5,411 nt of DNA from Fimenecus sp045578245. GTDB taxonomy: Bacteria > Bacillota > Clostridia > Oscillospirales > Acutalibacteraceae. The first letter of the stretch is position 1. Each line of letters opens with the position of its first letter. The DNA is taken from positions 1 to 5,411 of the forward strand of contig JAZNJX010000065.1 in the NCBI GenBank assembly GCA_045578245.1. Direction: 5' to 3'. The position numbers and the translations under genes are program-made. This document shows positions 1 through 4,898 of the stretch, one piece after another. Under the pieces are notes generated by a model. That model saw only the letters and a list, made by a program, of their open reading frames with translations. It was not told the origin of the DNA and searched no databases.

Positions 1-1
1 C

Positions 2-418
2 CCGAAAGATACTGCCGCTTGGATTCTCACAGACTGTGCGGGTATTCTCAGAAAAGACGGCAAAACATTCAACGACCTCGCAGTTACTGCAGAAAAGCTT
101 GCAGCAATTATCAAGATGGTTGACGAGGGCAAAATCAACAGAAACATCGGTAAGAAAATTCTTATCGCAGTTGTTGAAGAAAATGTTGACCCTGTTGAAT
201 ATGTAAAAGCTCAGGGTCTTGACAAGAAATTTGACTCATCTGCTATTGACAGCGTAATCGATAAAGTAATTGCAGATAATCCAAAGGCGGTTGAAGACTT
301 TAAGGGTGGTAAAGTTAAGGCTTTACAGGCACTCTTCGGTGCTTGTATGAAAGAACTTCGTGGTGCAGGTGACCCATCTGTAATTAAAGAACTTCTTGAA
401 AAGAAAATGAATGCTTAA
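2..418 (+). CDS. gatB: Aspartyl/glutamyl-tRNA(Asn/Gln) amidotransferase subunit B, C-terminal part (5' truncated by window)
   Basis: The open frame enters from the left edge (first full codon at 2) and gives 138 residues before TAA at 416-418. GatB is part of the GatCAB complex, which converts misacylated Glu-tRNA(Gln) and/or Asp-tRNA(Asn) to Gln-tRNA(Gln)/Asn-tRNA(Asn) in the cytoplasm. Only the helical tail is visible: a stretch resembling the linker (AAWILTD near its start), then the GatB/YqeY domain with DEGKINRNIGKKI, the IADNPKAVEDFKGGK segment, and a terminal GDPSVIKELLEKKM. This tail is known in the family to contact the tRNA; the catalytic N-terminal part lies outside the window. A full GatB is usually around 475-500 residues, so more than two thirds is missing on the left. 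The in-frame ATG at 116 is internal, because homology-like sequence continues upstream of it. The gene ends 5 bp before a strong terminator hairpin, so it is probably the last gene of its operon, as is common in gatCAB clusters. Confidence 0.95.
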   Translation, partial: PKDTAAWILTDCAGILRKDGKTFNDLAVTAEKLAAIIKMVDEGKINRNIGKKILIAVVEENVDPVEYVKAQGLDKKFDSSAIDSVIDKVIADNPKAVEDFKGGKVKALQALFGACMKELRGAGDPSVIKELLEKKMNA

Positions 419-423
419 AAGAG

Positions 424-452
424 AAGAGGGAGTGAATCACTCCCTCTTTTTT
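424..452 (+). terminator. Rho-independent terminator of gatB, probably bidirectional
   Basis: An 11-bp perfect stem pairs 424-434 (AAGAGGGAGTG) with 438-448 (CACTCCCTCTT). It closes a 3-nt AAT loop and is followed by a T run through 452. It starts 5 bp after the gatB stop. On the minus strand the same hairpin is followed by CTCTTTTAAG, a weaker but usable U-tract. It also lies directly after the stop codon (453-451) of the convergent GH43-like gene, so it probably ends both transcripts. Confidence 0.93.
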
Positions 453-1338
453 AATATGCTTTTATAAGTCTTTCGTATTCTTCATCAGTAATGTGCATTA
501 CTGAGCCGTGTCTTGGTCTTAAGTGGTCGAGACTTATTTTATCTTCAGGTACAGCAGTAAAATGAATTAAATCGGTGGTTTCTTGCATAAAGTAACCGCC
601 TTTTTTAAATTGGTCAGCAATGAGTACATGCTTGTCTGTACCTAAAATTTTATATGTACAATGTCCCTCAAGTGCTGTGTCAGCGACGGAAATCTTGTTG
701 TTTTCAGGCTCTGTATATGGTCCGTTCAAATTATCGGAAACAAGGTAGCATATTCCGTCTTTTTCTTCGTCAGCAACATATAAATAGAATTTGCCATCTT
801 TTTCAATTATATCTCCGTCAATGGCAGCCATGCCACCTTTTGGGTTATGTAAAACCTTTGGGCTGGTTGTAAGTGTTACAAAATCCTTTGTATAAGCATA
901 CCAAGGAATTGTGTGCCAACCCTCGTCAGCATTATTATTAGTCCAATAAATCATGTATTCCTGACGAATTTTATCAAAGATAACTTGTGGTGCCCACACA
1001 CGGTTTGCAGATTTTGTTTCAGGAAACTGAGAAAAATCAATTATTCTTTCATTCTCCCAATTAACTAAATCTTTGCTATCCCACACAACCATTGAGTTGT
1101 TGTTTGCCCAACCGTCAGCACTTTTCATATCCGTAGCAATAACGTGGAAAACACCGTCTTCACCACGGAAAATATATGGGTCACGGCAACACTTCTGACC
1201 AAGTTTTTGTGTAATTATTGGTTCATTATTATTAAGGGCTGTGAAATGATATCCGTCTTCAGAAACTGCAAAATGTATAGTTTCTTCGTGCGGTTCATTT
1301 CCTACAAAATAACAGAATAAGTATTTAGTGAGTTCCAT
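451..1338 (-). CDS. GH43-like five-bladed beta-propeller glycosidase (arabinofuranosidase/xylosidase type)
   Basis: A 295-residue protein with no signal peptide or membrane segment, so probably cytoplasmic. The repeated propeller-blade pattern is visible: IHFAVSEDGYHF near the N-terminus, MVVWDSKDLVNW, a WAP motif, and KFYLYVADEE. Candidate catalytic residues match the GH43 triad: general base Asp53 in CRDPYIF, pKa-modulating Asp174 in AAIDGDII, and general acid Glu224 in ALEGHCTYKI. A late PRHGSV motif (His277) is typical of some GH43 subfamilies. All three acidic residues are present, so activity is likely. Family members act on alpha-L-arabinofuranosides or beta-xylosides, but the substrate cannot be read from sequence. 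I chose the ATG at 1338, 4 bp after the stop of the upstream gene. An earlier in-frame ATG at 1368 would overlap that gene by 26 bp and has no Shine-Dalgarno. An AAAGGA at 1356-1361 is 17 nt from the chosen start, longer than usual, so translational coupling is likely. This is the last gene of the four-gene operon. Confidence 0.85.
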   Translation of the reverse strand: MELTKYLFCYFVGNEPHEETIHFAVSEDGYHFTALNNNEPIITQKLGQKCCRDPYIFRGEDGVFHVIATDMKSADGWANNNSMVVWDSKDLVNWENERIIDFSQFPETKSANRVWAPQVIFDKIRQEYMIYWTNNNADEGWHTIPWYAYTKDFVTLTTSPKVLHNPKGGMAAIDGDIIEKDGKFYLYVADEEKDGICYLVSDNLNGPYTEPENNKISVADTALEGHCTYKILGTDKHVLIADQFKKGGYFMQETTDLIHFTAVPEDKISLDHLRPRHGSVMHITDEEYERLIKAY

Positions 1339-1342
1339 AATT

Positions 1343-2461
1343 TTACTTATCAAATTCCTTTGCAACATCTTTAAGGAGTTTTCTTATTTCAAGGTGTTGT
1401 GGACAAGCTTTTTCACATAAACCACATTCAATACAGTCGGATGCCTTGCCTTTTCCTGCTGTGTGAACATCCTCGTAGTAATATTTAGCATTCCAGTCTT
1501 TGAACTGCTTTCTGTCATTCATACAAGCAAAAATTTCAGGAATAGGAATATTTTTAGGACATCCGTCAACACAGTAACGACAAGCAGTGCAAGGGATTAA
1601 GTGTTGTGCGTTCATAATCTGACAAACCTTATTTACTGCATCATATTCTTCCTGACTGAAAGGCACAAAGTCCTTCATAAAGCTGATGTTGTCATTCATC
1701 TGTGCCATATCACTCATACCTGAAAGCACCATAAAAATGCCTTCAAAACTTGCAGTAAAACGGATAGCATAACTTGCAGGTGAACCACCATGAAGTTCCT
1801 CTAACACCTTTTTAGCCTCATCAGGGAGCTTTACAAGGCTACCACCTTTAACAGGCTCCATAACAATAATGGGCTTATCGTGTTTGCGACAAACTTCGTA
1901 GCATTTCCTACCCTCAACGGACTCGTCATTGTAGTCAAGATAGTTAAACTGAATCTGTACAAATTCGATTTCAGGATACTCTGTAAGGATTTTGTCAAGC
2001 ACATCTGCCTTGTCATGGAAGGAAAGTCCTACGTGACGAATTTTACCTTCTTTTTTAAGCTCAAATGCTGTTTCATATGCTCTGCATTTCTTGTATTTTT
2101 CAAAGTTTGTGGCATTCTGCGCATGCATTAAGTAGAAGTCAAAATATTCAACACCACAGTTTTTTAACTGCTTTTCAAAAAGTGGTCGAATCTGACTCTC
2201 TTTTTTGAAAAAACCTTCTGACAACTTGTCTGCAAGAATATAACTCTCTCTTGGATGGCGGGAGGTAAGGCACTTTTTGAGCGTAGCCTCATTTCTCATT
2301 TCCATATAACCGTGAGCAGTATCGAAATAATTAAAACCTGCATCAAGGAAAGTGTCAATCATTTGTTTTGACTGTTCAATGTCAATAAGTGGACCTTTGC
2401 GAGGAAGTCGCATACATCCGAAACCAAAATTCTTTTTTACTTCTGGAAAATAGTTATTCAT
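1343..2461 (-). CDS. Aldo/keto reductase with C-terminal 2[4Fe-4S] ferredoxin domain
   Basis: A 372-residue cytoplasmic oxidoreductase. Residues about 10-270 form the AKR (alpha/beta)8 barrel. The catalytic tetrad is visible as Asp47 and Tyr52 in NYFDTAHGY, Lys79 in ILADK and His113 in YLMHAQ. Residues about 285-362 form a bacterial ferredoxin-type domain with two CxxCxxCxxxCP motifs: Cys291/294/297/301 and Cys343/346/349/353. AKRs reduce carbonyls with NAD(P)H. In this anaerobe-associated subgroup the iron-sulfur domain suggests electron exchange with ferredoxin or a similar carrier, but the physiological substrate is generally unknown. The start is supported by AAGGAG (2468-2473), 6 nt before ATG, and the N-terminal FGFGCMRLP matches the usual AKR beginning. 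It follows the methyltransferase by 10 bp and precedes the GH43-like gene by 4 bp. The sugar-hydrolase context suggests a role in handling a sugar-derived carbonyl, which is inference. Confidence 0.93.
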   Translation of the reverse strand: MNNYFPEVKKNFGFGCMRLPRKGPLIDIEQSKQMIDTFLDAGFNYFDTAHGYMEMRNEATLKKCLTSRHPRESYILADKLSEGFFKKESQIRPLFEKQLKNCGVEYFDFYLMHAQNATNFEKYKKCRAYETAFELKKEGKIRHVGLSFHDKADVLDKILTEYPEIEFVQIQFNYLDYNDESVEGRKCYEVCRKHDKPIIVMEPVKGGSLVKLPDEAKKVLEELHGGSPASYAIRFTASFEGIFMVLSGMSDMAQMNDNISFMKDFVPFSQEEYDAVNKVCQIMNAQHLIPCTACRYCVDGCPKNIPIPEIFACMNDRKQFKDWNAKYYYEDVHTAGKGKASDCIECGLCEKACPQHLEIRKLLKDVAKEFDK

Positions 2462-2467
2462 AAGTAA

Positions 2468-2473
2468 CTCCTT
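2468..2473 (-). promoter_or_regulatory. Shine-Dalgarno of the aldo/keto reductase gene, overlapping the upstream stop codon
   Basis: AAGGAG on the minus strand, 6 nt before the ATG at 2461. Its first two bases are the last two of the methyltransferase TAA stop (2472-2474). A ribosome finishing the methyltransferase therefore sits on the initiation signal of the next gene, favouring coupled translation. It is the clearest internal ribosome binding site of the operon. Confidence 0.8.
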
Positions 2474-3050
2474 ATTTTTTAGTACCTGTTACCTGATACA
2501 TTTTATCATTTGAAATCATAATACCAACATTAAAATATGGTTTGAGCATTTCTGCTAATTCTTCACATTCAGGAAGAATATTTGAAACTGCTCCTGCAGA
2601 TTTTTGATGTACAGCATCAAGCTCTTTTTTGCTCATTCCGTGAGCAATAGTGAATTTTCCACCTGATTTTAATGATTTTGACAGATTTTCAATAGCTTTT
2701 TCAGGCTCAGGAAAATGAGGGAAAGCATTGTAAATCATAACGGAATCGAATTGTTTACTAAATGAAACATTCTCAGCATCACCACAGATTACATCTGCTT
2801 GTGGAAATTTATTTTTTGCAATTTTCACCATTTCAGGGGAAAGGTCAACTGCTGTGATACTCTTAACTTTTCTTTCGAGATAATAGGGGAATAGTACACC
2901 TGTACCACAGGCAACATCAAGAACATCGATATTCTCTTTGATTCCACCATTATCTAAAATACTGTCTAGTATTTCTTTTTCAGCAATTGGCTCATTGTCC
3001 CAACTTGATGCAAAAATATTGAAAAAATCTCTTATAGTTTCTTTATCCAT
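2472..3050 (-). CDS. Class I SAM-dependent methyltransferase (UbiE/Methyltransf_11-like)
   Basis: A 192-residue single-domain cytoplasmic protein. Counting from the ATG, motif I is VLDVACGTG (about 43-51), the glycine loop that binds S-adenosylmethionine. Asp69 in ITAVDLSPEM is the acidic residue expected to bind the ribose hydroxyls. CGDAENVSF (about 90-98) matches the adenine-side motif, and FDSVMIYNAFPHF (about 101-113) is motif II. The N-terminal segment IRDFFNIFASSWD is common in small clostridial methyltransferases. The acceptor (small molecule, lipid, or protein/RNA) cannot be deduced. I chose the ATG at 3050, one base after the GH2 stop (TAA-A-ATG). A TTG 21 bp upstream is in frame, but it would overlap the GH2 gene and add an unrelated LLLRNK extension. 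There is only a weak GAGAA in front, so translation probably depends on coupling to the GH2 gene. Its place between two carbohydrate-active genes is unexpected. Confidence 0.88.
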   Translation of the reverse strand: MDKETIRDFFNIFASSWDNEPIAEKEILDSILDNGGIKENIDVLDVACGTGVLFPYYLERKVKSITAVDLSPEMVKIAKNKFPQADVICGDAENVSFSKQFDSVMIYNAFPHFPEPEKAIENLSKSLKSGGKFTIAHGMSKKELDAVHQKSAGAVSNILPECEELAEMLKPYFNVGIMISNDKMYQVTGTKK

Positions 3051-3051
3051 T

Positions 3052-4797
3052 TTATTTCTCAATAGCAGCAATTTTTGTATTTACGGCTCTAATTCTGTCA
3101 TAGATTTCTTCGTCAAATTTCTTTTCTCTGTCGTATGTGTAAAGACCATTTTGCTCCTGTTCAATATCGTAAAGCTGAGTATAACAGAAACCGAACATCT
3201 TATAGTTTTCAACGATTACATCAGTAAGTCCTACATATCTATCAGCAAACTCTTCAGGAGTTTTAACATCTTCACCATAACCCCATGACTTGATTGATTC
3301 GTCACTAACCCATTTGATTCCACCATATTCACTGATGAATACTGGCTCACCTCTGTAAGTTTGACGACCTGGGTTGTCAACTAAAACATGCTCGTAGAGA
3401 TAATTCTCCGTCATGAATCGGTCATAGTTTTTCTTGAAGAAATCAACATCATAGCTGTAATCGTGTAAGTCATAAATATCAGTTTTAACATGGAAATTAC
3501 CACTTGTGTCAATACAAGGACGAGTTGAGTCAACAGCCTTTGTATAGTCATAAACAGTTGCAAGAAGTGGGTCATATTGCTTTCTCTTTTTGTAGTCCCA
3601 GGTTTCGTTGAATGGACACCAACCAATAAGGGCAGGGTGGTTAAAGTCACGTTCAATTGCTTCTTTCCATTCGTTTAAGAATACGTCAACACTCATTGGA
3701 TTTGAATAGTCAAGTCCCCAGTTAGCGTATTCACCCCATACGAGGTAACCTAACTGGTCAGCATAATAAAGGAATTTAGGGTCAAAAACCTTTTGGTGAA
3801 GTCTTGCTCCATTAAATCCCAAATCCATTGAAAGTTCAATATCTTTTATTAAATCCTCATCACAAGGAGCAGTGTAAATGCCTTTTTTATAAAAACCTTG
3901 GTCAAGTACAAGACGCTGGAAAACACTCTTTTCATTGATAAGAAATTTGTATCCGTCAAGTCGCACATTGCGAAGTCCAAAATATGAATGGACTTTATCT
4001 TCACCGTATGTAATCTCAATGTCATAAAGACGGCCATTGCCTACTTCCCAAAGGTGAGTTTCATCTAACTTAATCTGTAAAACTTCGTTTCCACAAGCAT
4101 TCTGAATCTCTGTTTTGCCAACACTCTTATCATCATAGAATGCTTCGCAAGTAAGGTTTTCTTTACCTTTAAGCTTAAAATTGAATGTCACAAGACCATT
4201 TTTGTGGTCAGGGTAAATTTTGAAATTTTCAACATAATTCTGTGGTATATATTCAATATATACGCTCTGCCAGATGCCTGTTGTTCTTGTATAGTCACAA
4301 CCATGACTCTTTTTCCATTCACTTTGCTTACCACGGATAACAAATGGGTCTTTAACATTGTCTTCACAAAGCACAAAAACCTCGTTTTCACCATCAACAC
4401 AAAGGTCAGTAATATCAAATCTGAATGATGTGTAACCACCCTTGTGACGACCTGCATATTTGTCATTAACAAGCACAGTTGTAAGGTGGTCGGCAGCACC
4501 AAAGCACAAGAATACTCTATTTCCGCCTTTCTTGATATTTACATTTCTCCTGTACCAAACCATATTGATAAAATCTTTGTACTGAATGCCTGAAAGTTCA
4601 CTTTCTACACAGAAAGGTACATTGATTTTATGCGTATAATTATTATAGTTTTTTATTTCAACTGCTCTTTTTTCATCAGTTGAAAATTTGAATCCCATTT
4701 TTGCCTTTTGAAACCCGAAATCCCACTCTCCGTCAAGACTCTGAAAACCATCCCTTGCGAACTGTGGATTTGGGTGTTTAGCCATTTTAATATTCAT
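3052..4797 (-). CDS. Glycoside hydrolase family 2 protein (beta-galactosidase/beta-glucuronidase-like)
   Basis: A 581-residue protein with the minimal three-domain GH2 layout: jelly-roll sugar-binding domain (about 15-185, including LDGEWDF and MVWYRRNV), Ig-like beta-sandwich (about 187-278), and TIM barrel (about 280-580). The acid/base is Glu398 in CPFNETWDY and the nucleophile is Glu490 in VFISEYGG, so both retaining-mechanism residues are intact. Other barrel landmarks are NGARLHQK and YLVWGEYANWG. There is no signal peptide, so it should act on imported oligosaccharides. The C-terminal region reads QLYDIEQEQNGLYTYDREKK. It lacks the NxKG motif by which beta-glucuronidases hold the uronate, which argues against that activity. 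A beta-galactosidase or related exo-beta-glycosidase is more likely, but specificity is open. The start at 4797 has GGTGA 6 nt upstream (4804-4808); the ATG four codons later has none. It is the first gene of the operon, directly behind a strong promoter. Confidence 0.93.
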   Translation of the reverse strand: MNIKMAKHPNPQFARDGFQSLDGEWDFGFQKAKMGFKFSTDEKRAVEIKNYNNYTHKINVPFCVESELSGIQYKDFINMVWYRRNVNIKKGGNRVFLCFGAADHLTTVLVNDKYAGRHKGGYTSFRFDITDLCVDGENEVFVLCEDNVKDPFVIRGKQSEWKKSHGCDYTRTTGIWQSVYIEYIPQNYVENFKIYPDHKNGLVTFNFKLKGKENLTCEAFYDDKSVGKTEIQNACGNEVLQIKLDETHLWEVGNGRLYDIEITYGEDKVHSYFGLRNVRLDGYKFLINEKSVFQRLVLDQGFYKKGIYTAPCDEDLIKDIELSMDLGFNGARLHQKVFDPKFLYYADQLGYLVWGEYANWGLDYSNPMSVDVFLNEWKEAIERDFNHPALIGWCPFNETWDYKKRKQYDPLLATVYDYTKAVDSTRPCIDTSGNFHVKTDIYDLHDYSYDVDFFKKNYDRFMTENYLYEHVLVDNPGRQTYRGEPVFISEYGGIKWVSDESIKSWGYGEDVKTPEEFADRYVGLTDVIVENYKMFGFCYTQLYDIEQEQNGLYTYDREKKFDEEIYDRIRAVNTKIAAIEK

Positions 4798-4803
4798 AAG
4801 GTT

Positions 4804-4808
4804 TCACC
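4804..4808 (-). promoter_or_regulatory. Shine-Dalgarno of the GH2 gene
   Basis: GGTGA on the minus strand, 6 nt before the ATG at 4797. It matches the 3' part of the full AGGAGGTGA complement to 16S rRNA. It decides the start in favour of 4797 over the ATG at 4785. Confidence 0.65.
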
Positions 4809-4834
4809 ATCACTTTAAAGCAATCTATGTGTTC

Positions 4835-4863
4835 ATAATATAGAAAAAAGTGTTGTTTGTCAA
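4835..4863 (-). promoter_or_regulatory. Sigma-A promoter of the GH2-methyltransferase-AKR-GH43 operon
   Basis: On the minus strand, TTGACA (4863-4858) is a perfect -35. It is followed by a 17-bp spacer and TATTAT (4840-4835), a five-of-six -10. Transcription should start near 4828, giving a leader of about 30 nt before the GH2 ATG. The spacer holds a T-rich stretch. The strength of the match suggests high basal transcription unless a repressor acts. An imperfect inverted repeat lies over the -10 and start site (4825-4843). Confidence 0.82.
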
Positions 4864-4873
4864 TTGGTTTTTA

Positions 4874-4882
4874 TGTTATAAT
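4874..4882 (+). promoter_or_regulatory. Extended -10 promoter of the divergent Gfo/Idh/MocA gene
   Basis: TGTTATAAT is a perfect extended -10 (TGn-TATAAT). No good -35 sits at 17 bp. TTGTTT (4853-4858) is at 18 bp and TTGTCA (4857-4862) at only 14 bp, so the extended element probably compensates. The predicted start is about 4888-4890, leaving a leader of only some 10 nt before the ATG at 4899. The region overlaps the -35 side of the divergent operon promoter, so the two polymerases should interfere. Confidence 0.65.
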
Positions 4883-4885
4883 ACG

Positions 4886-4893
4886 AAAGGTGA
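4886..4893 (+). promoter_or_regulatory. Shine-Dalgarno of the Gfo/Idh/MocA gene
   Basis: AAAGGTGA is followed by 5 nt (TAATT) and ATG at 4899, which fixes the start codon. If transcription begins where the extended -10 predicts, only its GGTGA part would be in the mRNA, at or next to the 5' end. Confidence 0.75.
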
Positions 4894-4898
4894 TAATT

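Larger units (their letters stand above)
451..4828 (-). other. Predicted four-gene operon: GH2, methyltransferase, AKR-ferredoxin, GH43-like
   Basis: Four minus-strand genes follow one strong promoter with gaps of 1, 10 and 4 bp. There is no internal terminator hairpin that I can see, and one shared terminator at 424-452. Two of the three downstream starts lack a well-placed Shine-Dalgarno (the methyltransferase and GH43 starts) and sit within 4 bp of the preceding stop, the pattern of translational coupling. Co-expression is therefore likely. The common function is probably cytoplasmic breakdown and conversion of imported oligosaccharides, but the assignment of each step is inference. Confidence 0.8.

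Noticed and set aside
1339..1368. An upstream ATG at 1368 giving the GH43-like protein 10 extra residues
   Set aside because: It would overlap the AKR gene by 26 bp, has no Shine-Dalgarno (the sequence before it contains CTCCTT instead), and the extension MLQRNLISKI is simply an out-of-frame reading of the AKR C-terminus.
1880..2131. A plus-strand 83-codon frame with a hydrophobic, Phe-rich translation
   Set aside because: Entirely antisense to the well-supported AKR gene; the Phe/Val richness is what antisense reading of Lys/Glu-rich coding sequence gives.
3051..3071. A TTG start at 3071 for the methyltransferase
   Set aside because: It overlaps the GH2 C-terminus, lacks a Shine-Dalgarno, and the ATG at 3050 follows the GH2 stop by one base, a normal coupled start.
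2938..3288. A 116-codon plus-strand open frame
   Set aside because: It lies antisense across the GH2/methyltransferase junction, has no Shine-Dalgarno or recognisable domain, and its hydrophobic, Ser/Ile-rich composition is that of a shadow of strong minus-strand coding.
4801..4898. A possible riboswitch or structured leader between the divergent genes
   Set aside because: The predicted leaders are only about 30 nt and about 10 nt, and no extended stem or known aptamer core is visible.
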